DNA of 64,000 nt from Rallus limicola (GCA_022605955.1 JAKCOZ010000014.1:12654001-12718000); one strand, 5' to 3'; positions 1 through 12,400 are shown, counted from the first letter of the stretch. A program made the numbers and translations. Notes: generated by a model from the sequence alone, not told the origin.

Positions 1-230
1 GTTTTCAGAACAAGGCCACATAAAAGGAGGTAATATTTTGTTTTTAAAAATCTATAATCTTACAGAGGAATTACTGGTTCATCAACCATCCTGTCATGTT
101 GCTTAAAATGACTTCTCTGTCTTTCAACCAACAACTTAGCACTTGTTCACAAAAGACACAAATGCAGTTATTTCCAGAAAGACAAGAAAAAAAAAAAAAA
201 ATAGGACAAAGCAAATCTTTATATGCTCAC
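1..230 (-). other. NGLY1 intron 5 (5' part)
   Basis: Intron sequence after exon 5, running off the left edge. It contains an A15 tract at 187-201. Nothing else is recognised. Confidence 0.85.
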
Positions 231-453
231 CTTGGGAATCTATTACAGAACTGACACTGGTTGCAGTAATGATTTTCCACTCGACTGACATTCCACCTTC
301 GATCATCATCATTAGGCAACAGGTAGTCACGTTTAGGCTCTGTCTGCCCACCACATCTACTGCAAGGAAGGTTATTTACCCAGTGAAAAAAGTCATTTTT
401 AAACCAGCCCAAGAGCTCCAACAACAAGAAATCCTCTTCATTCACATGTGCAC
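231..453 (-). CDS. NGLY1: NGLY1 coding exon 5
   Basis: Encodes residues 216-290, including [20 protein letters not shown] and two CxxC pairs: CSRC at 246-249 and CNQC at 279-282. In the PNGase family these four cysteines bind structural zinc. The exon ends NRFPR with the Arg codon split after two bases. Acceptor TTACAG ends at 454; donor GTGAGC starts at 230. The next exon lies outside the window. Confidence 0.95.
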
Positions 454-3400
454 CTGTAAAATTTACACAGTACACAGTTAGGTAAAATGGAAGACAAATT
501 TAGTCAAGTTTTCCAGTATCTACATAAATCACCATCTCTGGGCCTTTATTACATCTTAGAAGTCTCCACAAAAAAAAAAGCTTCCTATGTTGCTTAAGCA
601 CACACACACATCTAAATTCTCAAGATGGAATAACATCAAACTTGTATCTAAAGAAAAACCTGCACTCCTAAACACTACAGCTAGAGTGAGAATAAGGAAT
701 TCCTCAGAAAAAACGAGTTAAGATGTACAACGAAGCCTCATGCCTCTTATAGTCTTCCAGAGTTTCAGAAGAGTGTTAATTCTTTATCTGCCCCTAAACA
801 TTCTTTTCCTATTCTCAGCTATTAAACTAGGACTAACAAGGGCTTTGATTTCCTAATCCCAAAGGGCCAGACACTGGCAGCAGTCTAGACAACCAGATGC
901 AATATGAACAGACTTTCTACAAACCCAGCTTAATTACTGTAAAACATGTACATGTATCGCCTGAACAAAGCTGAGTTTGTTTATAAATTCAGCAAATAAA
1001 CAACTTTGTCAGCTGACCCAAGAGACACAGGATGTCTTTATTTTTCTTTTCTAGGTGATTGCAACATGCTAGACTACCAGACCCTTTTGGCCCATTCTCC
1101 TCTGTTTGCAACTGGCGTTAGAATCTACTCACCCACCATCGCTATTCCACCATGTAGAAATAACCCTACTTTATCTAAACAACAAATGCAAAAATCCAGT
1201 CTCCTGAAAGAAATCTATGCCTTCTAAGTCCTTATAGCATCTAAATGTATATCCTGCTCCAACACCCAATAATTTTCTTTCTCAGATTCATAAACATTCA
1301 TGTAAGTTCTCCTAATAACTCCATCACCTAGGCCACACTGCAATCAGATACCAATCCCTGGCTTTATGTACTACAGATTGCCCATAATCACAATGTAGAC
1401 AGGTCTGACTATTGAAAATGAAAATAAAGAAAATAATTTATAAAGATGATGTTCAAAGGAAGTTGCACAGATTTGTGCACCAGCTCCTTTTTTCAGTGTG
1501 ACGAATAAGGCCTAGGCAAGATGTGTGCTTGACTCATTTAAGCACAATTCACATCTTCCTCTGAAGCAGTCTGTGGCATAAAAGACTCTCTGGGGGCCCT
1601 AAGTCTATTAAACACACATTCCCAAGACTGTAAAGCGCATGAGAAAAGATTATCTGTTAAGCAAAGCAAGAAAACCTGACTTCTAATTGCACCACAATTT
1701 CCATTTTTACTTATTGTGTGTGAAAAGCATTTGTGCTGAAACACTCAAACAAGGTGCTACTGCTTTCAAAATGGAGAAGCTTGTATATTCAAGCTTTCTT
1801 CTAAAAACCAAATGAGAAGATTTTGAGCACAGGCTATATTTTCTTTTCCTGGATAACATACAAACCAGAACCCATCTATGAAGATATGACTACTATCATG
1901 CAATATGAGATAGGGAGCCTGCTTTGGCAGGGGGGTTGGACCCGATGATCTCTTGAGGTCCCTTCCAACCCCTAAGATTCTGTGATTCTGTGATCATATG
2001 AACATTCTTCTCTTGGTTTGTAAAATAAATCCTTCATGAAAACATTGCATAGAAAGCATGATGAATGTGATTTATTTGAACAGAAAACAGTTAGCTGTAA
2101 CACGCAGCTATTTTTTACTCCACAATCCATTTTTCTAATGGAAAGTGGTAAAGGAAAACAAAATTAAGTCTGTACTTCTGACCAAGTGATCATAATCTTC
2201 CTAGCATTTAAGAGCCAAAAATGCCTGTTATGCCTTGTAAGAAGAGCCCTAGAAGCAATCGCCCCCCTGCACTAAACAGTTATGCCCACAGGTGACAGTC
2301 TTAATACCGTGATACATATAAACCAAAGACACTGAGAGAGACAGTACATCTCAAACACAGTCCATTCCCAAAGGAATGTTCCTCTAAAGTTCTTTAAAAA
2401 TGCTTTCAAATCCAAAACAGCAGTGTCACCCCTTCCCCTTTTTTTGGTCTGGAAGCCATTTCAAACAGCACAGCTTGATGGCATGGGAAGAAGCACCTGG
2501 AAATACCACTTTTCTCCTTCCTTCTCCTTTTTAATAAGGTGCACAGCAGAATTAGAGCAGAGCCTAACAGGTAGGCTTGTCTTAAATTCCTTTAAAAGGA
2601 AAATAAAGTAGCTTTCATTTATTACTGCTAAGCCTCTTTTCCCCATTACACTGTCCTATGCTGCTGACTGAGAATGGTTTTTACTTGTTTATGTGGTTTC
2701 CTACTTCCTACTTGTACAGCTTTACAAAAAGAGAAAAATTACTATGAAAATCAACTGTAAAAAACTTCCCTAATGCCACTTACACATTAACGAGTAGGTG
2801 TATGAGACAACAGAGTAATTTCTAAAGTTTTTGAGAAGATCTTATTTTTGGTTTGCAAATCATCAACATTCCCATGGAGTTAGCAGAATAGCTTCATTCT
2901 TCTATCAAAGATTCACAGTGAAAAGGTCTTTTTTCATTTAAATATGATCTTTTCAATATTTATATTGAAGTAAAATTTCACTATATTGCTGAAACATATC
3001 TAAAACTGTCATTTGAAAACTTAAATATGTAACTCTGAACTGCCAAAGACTTAAAAACAAATTTGCATTTATGAAGAAAACATAAATTTTGGCCACTGAT
3101 GCCACAAATACTTGCACCTACATTTCACTTCTAGCTCTAAGAGGATGACATGTGAACAGCCCTATTCATTTAAACATTTCCAAGAAAGGTCATTATTTGT
3201 TGGATTTGTAACTCATGCAAAGTTACAAGGTTGTGTGTTGGATTTGTAACTCATGCAAAATTTTTTTTTTTATGTGGTATTACTGGTGAGAAGCAGTGCT
3301 TTGAAGTTTTATTCTGAATTTGGAATTGTAGCACACATGGGAAAATTGCATTCTGATAACTTCAAAACAATGACTACTCAAACAAGAAGCTACCCTCCTC

Positions 3401-6400
3401 TTGTTGCTATTTCACTCTAGATGCAAGGAATGTAACAGTACAGGCTCAGCCCATTTGTTTCCCTAGCACTGTTTACTACTAATTCAGAAATTAAGAATTC
3501 AAGATTTCCACATGAAAGCAGTAAAGGATAGATAACAAAAATGAAATTTAAAAAAAAAAAAAGATAAATTAGGAGAAGGAAGAAGAAAAAAATCTGAAAA
3601 TTAGGAAGAAGGCAATTCTCATTTAGAAACAGCATTTGCGACCTGCAGCTACACGACCAAATCCACATGCCTAAAGCACAGCAGATACATGCATCATCCA
3701 GATGTTTGAAAGACCATTTCTAGCTTCATATCCATTATAATTTGGTAGCATTACCTTTGTCCAGTCTTGCAGCTTGCGATAGTTTTTTCTGAGCCTTCTC
3801 TTTCAATTGCTGGAGGGGAATTAAAGCTAGTGCTTTATGCTGAATAGAAGGATTCTCATACATCAATACATGATGCTCAAATTTTGTCTGAAGTTTTTTC
3901 AAGATTTCTGTAGCCTGCAAAAGGATTTTCAGTCACAAGATGATTTATGAATTTTCACCTTAAATCAGAAGAACCAAGCTCTCCTATTTTACTTCACGTC
4001 AGTCACAGTTCTATACACAGTTACATTATGGATTTCTTTTTTAGTATGTGAAATGTTTATTTGTAAAGATATTAATAAAATTGTAGGCACTACTGTAAAG
4101 TCAGCCTTGTAATCTTGCAGCATTCTGAATAGCATACTGGATAAAAAGCCTACCAATTCAGGGAGAAAAGACACATCTAACAGCAAAGTTTTTTACTTAC
4201 TCCCTCCACCACCACCCCCAATTCTTTTGGACATCTTTACTTTGAAATCTACAAGAGAAACTGTAATTAATTCCATTTTCTGAACTCTGCTGACCAGTTT
4301 GCAGAACTCTATTATTGATGAATGCTTCTTTTCTGTTATTCATGAATCCTGTTTGTCTATTTCTACATCTTTCTTCACAGATGTACTCTGATACAGATCT
4401 GAACATACAGCTCCATGACCATTTCACTAGAAATCAAATAGAAGAACTTGGCTTCTTCATTCCCTTATCCTACGTGTCACTTGGTGGCAATTACATGTTG
4501 TATCCAGTAAGGTACACCCATATCTACAGCTAAAGTTAAGAATAGTTGAGTTAGTAGCTGAACAAACTATTTACTTCCATTTAAAGGGAGACAACACTGA
4601 AGAAAGTGACATGGGATCTTAAAATTAAGAAGCTGCCATGTTTTCAGGGCAAGCCTACAGTACTGCTAAGTTATCTTTTCTGCACTGCCAGATCACACAC
4701 TTCCGTCTTCAGGCTTGGTAACTGCTAGCTTTGTTTCACCAACAATCCCACACTTCCTGAGGTGCTATCAGCAAATGCAACATAATATACAGGTGTGAGA
4801 ACACTCCTTTCAAAGAAGCACCTGAATTAGGAGTGATTATTTTGATGCTGGACAGTACCAGGACCAGTCCTTACTTTTCAATAACTGCTGAAGCAGAACA
4901 GAATTGGTTTCGCTCTTCCTGGAGCTCATCAGCTGTAGATAACTGGTTGAACATCATGAACACAACTGTGTTCAGATTCACTTCAATGCAAATTGAAAGA
5001 ACAGAGATAAGGGAAGTCAGGGACTGCCAGTGGCTTATAGAACTTGATGTTCTGTCAGCTTCCTCAATGAGTGTTCAGAGATATTACTCAGGACAGCAGA
5101 AAGACTTCCAGATTCTTTGACAAGCAGCAGACACCACCAGTGTCACTGTAGTGCTTAACCAGTTTCATGGAAGCCACCATATACCAATGAAATCTTATGA
5201 AAACATATAGGTCTGTTGTGACCCAGATTGCAACTCTAAACTTGGATACCTCTTCCCTCCTATAACCACTATGTCATCCAGGAAGGAATGAGAATTCATC
5301 CACCAGAATAATGACTAACCAGAGACTTCCTTTCTCCAAGTTTCAAAAACACTTTACGAGAAGAAACACCAAACAGCCACAGATGAGGCAAAATAATGAT
5401 GGGTTGGGTCCCTAGAACAGTGCCATTTAGGAATATTCCCGTGCTGTCTCAGGTAATCCACTTTCCCCTGTGCTTACTAAGGCTCCCATGAATCACAGGA
5501 GTAACACGCAGACAAGAAGTAAGAATGCTTGCACTACAAAACCCACTCTAAACCCCTCTGACATGCAACACCAGCACATACATCAATAATGCAATTGTAC
5601 CTCTGCCATACACCCACTGAAAACCAAAACAGCCACTGCTTGCACAGTAAAATGGCCAACTTACAGCCAGAAGGTATTTTATGGACAACTTTCCAATCAA
5701 GCCAGACTATACAGACCAGATTTGGCTCAGACAGCTATCAGGGATCTGAGAGCATGTCAGATTCTAACAGTGTGCCAACATTGCATTAGCAATGTCTCTA
5801 AACTGTAATAACTTTGTCCCACCACCCATGTTGAATCTCAAGAAGCATGGAAAAGTAGTATCATTAGAAAAATTGATCCACAAATCTGATGGCTAGCATA
5901 AGACAGGGCAGAATAGCTACAAATGAGAAGAATTAACCTCAGAATACATCAAGCACCAACTTGAAATACGCAACATTTTTCTCACTGCAAGATTAAAGCA
6001 ACTTTTAAAGGTTTCAGTATTAACCAGTACTGTAGCAAGTCAGTCTGAAAGTGATTATGAAACCTCTAACCACCATTGTAGAAGTGGCTAAAACAGTAAA
6101 AGCCAAGAAACAAACTTTAAAAAAAATACTAAAAAAACTCAACAACAAAAAAATTTCAAATAGTCAGTATATTTTAAAAGCAGCTACTGGCAGGCTAAGA
6201 TAATTAGATTTAACAGCTCAATATTCAAGTACGTACAACAGTGTCTCTTCCACTGATGTTGGTTAGGTATTGGGAAAAAATAGTATCATAGTTCAGCACC
6301 CAACAATATACTGATAACATTTAAAAAGAAAGAAACTACATTTAAGGATGTCTGAGAAGCAAGCTTTTGGAAGGATTCATCTTACACCAACTTAATATCT

Positions 6401-9400
6401 GGGCTTTATCCAGGTCTTGAAAACAGCCACATTTGGAGACTACACAGCGTCTCTGAACGACCTGCTCCAACAGTTAACTGTTCTTTAATCTTTATACTCA
6501 AGATTAGCATGCCTACAATTGCAGGTTATACTTACCAGTTCACGAGACTGCACAGACGATGTTTCTGTTTGCCGACGGGCAGGAGCAAGAACAGAGTCAG
6601 CAGGCTTTGAAGGCTGATGTGCAACTGTCCGAGCGCTGGTCACAGCTTCGGAGGATGCTGTCCTGGGGATTTGATTTGACTCATTCAGCCTGCTACTCCT
6701 CTCTCCAGCAATTAAGTCTCTGATTTTACGTAGCTGCTCAATCGAAGCTTCCTTAGGGAAAACCAGGTGAGTCTCTCCCTGAAATTCAGGCAAATTAATT
6801 CAGTAGTTAGTGCAGGTCTGAACTAGTCAGTGGTTGCTAAGAGCTGTATCATTTACTGGAAGTTAGCATGCTAAGGCTTGGCAGCAGTCAGCCTTCAGGC
6901 TAGGTCTCTTGCAGCAGCAGCTCTCAGACCAAGCACAGTCAGTCAAGAGAAAAATATCTCATAACAACACACTTTTGTTAGTAACTTATTTTGCAGAGCC
7001 ACACATGGGCAACACAATTATGGTTTGGCAGAGAAAACGTCAACAACCAATGCTCAGTGCCCACAGTACAGCAGTGGGATGCTAGGCAATACAGGAGGAC
7101 ACACAATGCTGGGGGAAGAAGCCCCTAGATCCGCAGCTGCTGGGAGTTCTCTTCTACAGAGCCATCTTGTTGGCTTTATGAGTTTTCGGATAGGAAATAT
7201 TTAAACCTATACCCAACTACATTTCTGGGTTCCTATTTTTGATTACAACATGAGTACTGGTAGCATAACAGATGATTGGTAATTATGACAGAAGCAAATT
7301 ATTACTGCACTTAGCATGAAGAAATAGGTTACCAAGAACACGAATATCCTGAAACATTCATAGTTTCAGTTTCTACTGCTGCAGCTCTTCTATTTAATAA
7401 ACTGAGCAATTTGTGTATCCACAGCTACCTTATGTCAGCTATCACTGCAGATGCAGTGCTTCACTTTAACATTTAAAATTGCCATAAGACTAAATAGAAT
7501 GTATCAACCCAGCAGAAATGGTCTCATTTTAATTGAACAATTTGGCTTACAAAGCAGAGACAAAAGGAACAAATTTAGTTATCACAGCCAAAGAGAAGTC
7601 TGTAAACTCCAGCCTCAACTGACACAATAACTGTGAAACTGAGCCAAGATGCTCTTAAAGATCTGACCAAATGGGGAGTAGCACTTTATAATGTGTTTAA
7701 AAAGACAGTGCTTTTCTAGTTACATTGACTATCTCTTGGCCAAGATGCATCATTAAAGTCATTTCTTGAGCACCAGCATGAACATAAATCCACAGGCTAT
7801 TTCTCCCTCTGCAGTCACTGTTTCTTTCAGCTTATTTTCCCTCCCCCCACCCCCCTTAAATTAGTACTACCACACTAATTACCTTCAGTAGAATAGAAGG
7901 CAGAGGTCTCATTACAGTTGGACCTAAATAACCTAACGTATGTACCCATACATAAGTGTAGCGTCAAATAGACAAATTAAAGGAAAGCTAGAGCAAGAGC
8001 TTTGCACTATTAAACAACAGTTATTTTTTCACCCCAGCTCTTCTATAATTACAAAGGCTACTTCCAGCTTACCAAGCTTTGGCAGTTTAAGTTCCACCAA
8101 GATAGGGACTGCTTCAGGACACGAAGCAATCTTTTAAATACATCTGTTTGACCACACAGAATCAAGACTCACTCAAGACTATTTTAGGATACAGTTGCAT
8201 AACTGTTTTAAATGGGTAAAAGTCCCACCCTCCCACTGCTTAAGTAGTCTGTTGCCCTCCACTGCTGTCATGACAACACTAGTACTTGTGCAGCTGTACT
8301 GTGAATTGGCTGAAAAAATGTATTTCTTTTTCATTTGTTTGTTTTTTCATCAGATCAGCTTTGCCTATCAAATTTACTATGGGGCCACAGAAGCGCTGCT
8401 GATGGTAGGAACAAGCGGCAAAAGAGCAGGACGTCCCACCCCCACGCCCTCTTGCCCTTTCCAAAGACCATTTCAACACAAAGATTTACCATAAGGAGAC
8501 AACTGCCTGATGGTGCAGTCTGATGTCCACCTAATCATGGAATGCTACTAGAAGCTTTGCCCCTGTTTCCCACCTTGTCATTTGTGCCAGCATGGATACG
8601 TATCTGACCATTAAGCAAACTAGTAGAGTGTCTGAAGACCAGAAGGCCAGTCTTATCACAGGTCAGGTTAGCTCTAGCTCCACCAGATTTCTGAAGTGGC
8701 CTCATCTAATTTTTTTCTTTTTACTAACTGCAGATATTTTAATTAAAAGAACACAATTGTTTTAAAAGTCTAGTTTTAAAAACTTTAGTGTGTAAACTAA
8801 TTATGACACCAGAAAATGCTGAATCATACTCACCTCTTGAAACCCCATCTCAAACAAACATTCAACTGCTCCTCTGACAGGCAACAGTCTCGTAGAAAAT
8901 GCTGGATTTCCAATCCGAATTAATCTGTATTTTTCTTCATAAGGATTGCTGAAGAAATTGAAATTATGTTGGCAAATTAAATAAACACTTAAAAGCTGGA
9001 TAACTGCACCCAGTGGCACTAGTAATTCATAAAAGATTTTTAAAATTTGTTTCATTCACATTATGTAGGCAGAATGCGAAACCTTTCTAAAACTGATTTC
9101 TTTCATGTCCATCTGCACTTAACTTTGAGACTTACAAACTCTTTTTAAGTTTGCAATTTGAGTTCATAAATACATGTTTTTAGGTCCTAGACAGCAGGGC
9201 TTAGTCTGCACTGACATTTAAAGACACCTTCACATACCCCTCTGCCCAGCAGTGAACTGCCTAAGTGAACTCCTCATCTCAAAGCTGGTTGGGTTTACTT
9301 ACTACAGAAGCTATGCTAAACTTCCAGGTACACCAGTAAAACTACTGCAGTCTCTTTGCTTCTTGAAGGGCTACCTCTCCTCTTCGTCCTTTCCTCCTTC

Positions 9401-10617
9401 AACTATTCTAAGCCTTCTCTCACCCATTTCTTTAAAGGGAGTCAGCAAAGACCCCGCTGTTGTTTGTCACACAGCTACGCTTTTGCACCTGGTTGACAAA
9501 CCAGATACAGACAGGGAGGGGCAGCTCAACCATCCTGGGTTGCCTGAAGGTATCAAGGTCAATCATACGTGGTGGGTGTATATATGCTCTACAAAGCCAT
9601 CTCATAAAAATGGAACTATAATTAACTCTTGCTACCAATCCTACTGAGTCAGAAAAGAAAGGCAACAGAAAAGTCAAGTTACTATTTTAGCATAATTTGT
9701 TACACATCCACTAAATTCTTATGTGCTGAAATGCTTCCAGAATCAGGGCCAACGCACACTTTAATGTTCAACAAAAAGCCAAACCCCAAAACAAGCCCTC
9801 AAAACAAACCAACCAGCAATATACAAGGAAATAAAAATCTGAAGCACTACATGCTTATATGAAAAGTGATCTTATTTTTAAATAATGACAAAGAGAAACA
9901 AGATGCTTTCAATCTTTGGTATTACACAACAAAATTGAACCGTATGCCTCAGCTTTGAGGCGGCCTGTCTAGAACCCCAGAGATAAACTGCTACGTGTGA
10001 GCATTCTAGGACAAACTGCTCCTGAAGCTGCATAAGCAACCCGACAGGAATTGCCAGGCTCACACACAGACGCCGTCTTCCTAAAGAAGTCGCTTGCCAC
10101 GCCGCTGCCGCCTGATCTCCCTCCACGGTGCCCACTGATCCCTTCAGCAGCCACGGGCAGTCGAGACCAGCGAGTCACGGCCGGGAACCGGACGCTGGCC
10201 GTACGGGAGTATAGTCCAACCCCTCGGACCCCAACCCCACCGCTCGTGGCCAGCAACAAGCGCCTACAGCCGCTGCCCTCAGGACGCGGTGGCAAGAAGC
10301 CCCACCAGCTGCTCCCCGCCAGAGAAGGCGAAGGGAGGACGCCACTGGAGCACCCGGGACAGCCAGTCACCCCGCGGCAACGCCCGTCACCCAGCCGCTG
10401 GCCCGCAAACCGAGACCGGGCCGACCGCAACGCGGCAGCGAGCTGGGCGGCTGCGGCTGCCGGGACACCTCCCGCCGCGCCCCGCTCACCGGAGGATGTT
10501 GTCCGCATAGGTGAGGAGCAGCCGTGAGGCCTCCAGGAATATCTCCCGCCTGTTCTGGCAAAGCTCGCTCACGGCGGGAGAGCCCGGCGAGGAAGACAGG
10601 CCCACGGCGGCCGCCAT
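231..10617 (-). CDS. NGLY1: NGLY1, peptide:N-glycanase 1, 5' part (coding exons 1-5; gene continues past left edge)
   Basis: This is the 5' part of the cytosolic enzyme that cleaves N-linked glycans from misfolded glycoproteins retrotranslocated from the ER. Joining 10617-10490, 8948-8834, 6778-6536, 3914-3755 and 453-231 on the minus strand gives 869 nt in one frame, residues 1 to 290 (the last codon is split). Residues about 15-95 are the PUB domain, which in the family binds p97/VCP; it includes [16 protein letters not shown] and [16 protein letters not shown]. Residues about 105-165 form a Ser/Thr-rich, poorly conserved linker. Residues 163-290 start the transglutaminase-like core, with zinc-ligand pairs CSRC (246, 249) and CNQC (279, 282). 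The catalytic Cys-His-Asp and the PAW domain lie outside the window. The start ATG (10617-10615) has G at -3 and +4 and aligns with the known vertebrate start MAAA. OXSM lies head to head. Identification is by recognising the family sequence; no search was run. Confidence 0.97.
1917..1995 (+). repeat. CR1 LINE 3'-end fragment
   Basis: The sequence GGTTGGACCCGATGATCTCT, followed by a 'gaggtcccttccaacccc' block and the tail ATTCTGTGATTCTGTGATC, is the characteristic CR1 3' untranslated end with its short tandem tail. It is in sense on the plus strand, antisense to NGLY1. Only about 80 bp remain, as expected for a heavily 5'-truncated copy. Confidence 0.92.
3198..3259. repeat. 24-bp direct repeat, two copies 38 bp apart
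   Basis: TGTTGGATTTGTAACTCATG plus CAAA occurs at 3198-3221 and again, identical, at 3236-3259, followed by a T-rich run. It is a small local duplication within NGLY1 intron 4 with no visible function. Confidence 0.9.
3755..3914 (-). CDS. NGLY1: NGLY1 coding exon 4
   Basis: Encodes residues 163-215 plus one base: [22 protein letters not shown] followed by a Lys/Gln-rich helical stretch ending RLDKG. It matches the family segment ahead of the catalytic core. Acceptor TTGCAG ends at 3915; donor GTAATG starts at 3754. Confidence 0.94.
3915..6535 (-). other. NGLY1 intron 3
   Basis: A 2.6-kb intron. No repeat family, RNA gene or coding segment is recognised. A+T-rich sequence lies at 6115-6175. 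The open frames at 4833-5120 and 5589-5789 on the plus strand have no recognisable similarity. Confidence 0.8.
6536..6778 (-). CDS. NGLY1: NGLY1 coding exon 3
   Basis: Encodes residues 82-162. It opens with [19 protein letters not shown], the end of the PUB domain, and then runs into a Ser/Thr/Ala-rich linker that looks poorly conserved and shorter than the mammalian one as I recall it. The acceptor TTTCAG ends at 6779, the donor GTAAGT starts at 6535, and both ends are phase 0. Confidence 0.95.
6779..8833 (-). other. NGLY1 intron 2
   Basis: A 2.05-kb intron. A C-rich run near 7841-7856 is G-rich on the NGLY1 sense strand. Nothing else is recognised. Confidence 0.8.
8834..8948 (-). CDS. NGLY1: NGLY1 coding exon 2
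   Basis: Encodes residues 43-81, the middle of the PUB domain ([20 protein letters not shown], then [13 protein letters not shown]). The acceptor is a TTCTTCAG-type site ending at 8949 and the donor is GTGAGT at 8833. The first base completes the Arg codon begun in exon 1, and the exon ends on a codon boundary. Confidence 0.95.
8949..10489 (-). other. NGLY1 intron 1
   Basis: A 1.54-kb intron whose 5' end (10080-10489) is part of the NGLY1 CpG island, while the rest is AT-rich. A 131-codon open frame at 9252-9647 on the plus strand has no recognisable motif and is probably chance. Confidence 0.8.
10490..10617 (-). CDS. NGLY1: NGLY1 coding exon 1
   Basis: Encodes residues 1-43: MAAAVGL followed by the first PUB helices ([25 protein letters not shown]). 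The exon ends CTCCG with donor GTGAGC at 10489; the Arg43 codon is split after two bases. It sits inside a CpG island. The frame stays open upstream of the ATG, with another in-frame ATG at 10698-10696 in weak context (see findings). Confidence 0.95.
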
Positions 10618-10692
10618 CGCACCGCCCAGGCACGCGTCCTCCAACCTTAGCCGGGAAGCGCCGCCAACGCTATGCCGGGAGCGCGCCACAAC

Positions 10693-10703
10693 ACGCATGC
10701 GCA
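10693..10703. promoter_or_regulatory. NRF-1-like motif
   Basis: ACGCATGCGCA matches the near-palindromic NRF-1 consensus (GCGCATGCGC core). It lies about 76 bp upstream of the NGLY1 ATG. NRF-1 activates many nuclear genes for mitochondrial proteins, which would fit a promoter shared with OXSM. This is a motif match only. Confidence 0.6.
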
Positions 10704-10870
10704 GCTCGAACAGTGAGGCCCCTACCCTCAAACTTCGCTCCCACGGCAGGCGTGGAGGAGGGGGAAGCTTTAAAGGCCCGGAGACGGGTAGTAGGTTATG
10801 CGTCCCGCTCCCGGCCCCGCATCTCCAGCCTTGCCTTGAACCTCAGCGACGTTACAAGAGCTGACAAACT

Positions 10871-12400
10871 GCTTTATCCCGGGCATTTTAACCACCTTGC
10901 AATCGATACCCCGACCCGCTGGCGTGCTGGTACCACACTTTCGGCATCACTCATCCTCTGCGTTGGCACCAAACCCAGCCCAGCCCCGGCCCGGGTCTCT
11001 CCGAAAAAAAAGTTGGGAAAAAAAAAAAACCAAAACGCAGCTCCGCCTCTGCTTTTTCCAGGCGTCTGGTTTGTGCTGCTACTGAAAGAACCATGAGGAA
11101 GAATCTCGGACAATGAAAGCCTGTGGGGTTTTGTTTTCTTAAGGATGGAACGATTTCAACGTTTCAAGTAAAAGAGGCCTTCAAAATTCGGGCTGCCTTA
11201 TGGTCATTGGCATTATGCTATAGCTGTGCTGTCTGCTTCCCATGGGTCGTTTGGCTCAGCTTCTATTTTTTAAGAAGATGGCACCAGTCCCTTACAACAG
11301 CTGAGAGTTAACCCAAGGCAATTAATTTTTGCCAAGATTACAGTTGTTATTCCTGCCAGCATACTTCAAAAGTCACTAATTCAGTCCTCAAAATCATAGA
11401 ATCGTTACCAAAGCAGTAACATTTTCATTTAAAGTGGTGCCATGATCTTTGGCTGCTTCTTCAGCTTTTAACTTACTTTCCATTCTTTCCTATCTGCACA
11501 GGCCTGTTAATGTCCACCCTCTCAAATGTAAAGATTAACTGTATTGCTATGCATGTAACACAGGTACATAACGCATGTAAGTATAGCATTTGCAAAAAAT
11601 GCTTTGGAAGTGCTCATAGCAAAGCGGTGTGAAGAAATTAGAAAATCAAGTGCCAACTTCCAACAAATTACTAACACCTTAAATGTCCAAGGAATGTTAT
11701 TTCTAAGGGAAAATTAAAAACAGACGCTTCATTTTGGAAAAAAAAATACATAAGTGTTTATTTTTTCCTTATTAAATATTGCATTTTCTTCCTTTCTGGC
11801 ATCTTTTTTTTCTTCTTCATGCGGTAAGTGCCTCAAACGTTTTGTTGATGGCACGCATTTTATGCTCTGGCATGACAGCTTCTGCACTCCATGTACTCTG
11901 TGTAGTGCCACCATCTTTCTCAAGTAAAAACTCAACTGTTCCTACATGTCACCTCAGGCATAGCTAGCGGCTTTTGCTCTGGCTTCAGACCCTGTGCTGC
12001 TACGGTTTCCACACCTGGAAGCACCAACAAATAGTTTACTTTTGTGTATTGCTGCTGTGGGCCTGTTTGTACGTGTATTGTCAGTGCAGTCCTGTGAAGT
12101 CAGTGATGAACTTGTCTTTAACCAGTTCTGTCTTTAACCAAAACTGTCTCTGCCAGTATTTCAGTACCCAGGTGAAGGAGGACACTTAAGTCTAGAAAGG
12201 TGACAGAGAAGCTGTCAGAGTATCTTTGAAGGACGGGGATCTGAAGGGTGCAGATAGCACAACGGGGATCTGGTGGCAGCTGCGATTAAACCGAGGGACC
12301 AAAGCGCAGGCAGGAGAACCACGTGAAGGCATTAGTTATGGTGGAATAGAATACGGCCTCGGAACAGCCCGGAATTACTCCTACTGCGTGTGCGTTCGTG
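10871..12400. other. Region between the two CpG islands
   Basis: Mostly ordinary AT-rich sequence separating the NGLY1 island from the one next to OXSM. It has A runs at 11010-11030 and 11738-11748. It could be intron 1 of OXSM if that gene starts in the left island, or plain intergenic DNA if it starts in the right one. No coding or repeat match is recognised. Confidence 0.6.

Larger units (their letters stand above)
454..3754 (-). other. NGLY1 intron 4
   Basis: A 3.3-kb AT-rich intron between exons 4 and 5. It contains a CR1 3'-end fragment near 1917-1995, a 24-bp direct repeat at 3198-3259 and A-rich low-complexity sequence at 3550-3595. The short open frames on both strands show no recognisable family motif. 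Confidence 0.85.
10080..10870. promoter_or_regulatory. CpG island over NGLY1 exon 1 and promoter
   Basis: GC content and CpG density rise sharply above the surrounding AT-rich sequence from about 10080 to 10870, covering NGLY1 exon 1, its 5' flank and the start of intron 1. No TATA box is obvious, as usual for a housekeeping CpG promoter. An NRF-1-like motif lies at 10693-10703. In mammals NGLY1 and OXSM share a divergent promoter, so this island may also fire rightward, but the sequence alone does not show that. Confidence 0.85.

Noticed and set aside
9969..11096. Overlapping open frames on both strands around NGLY1 exon 1 (up to 190 codons)
   Set aside because: Same CpG-island effect. Only the frame carrying the NGLY1 PUB start is supported by family similarity and splice sites.
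11384..11405. CR1-tail-like AAATCATAGAATCG
   Set aside because: Only the short tail motif is present, with no adjoining CR1 body.
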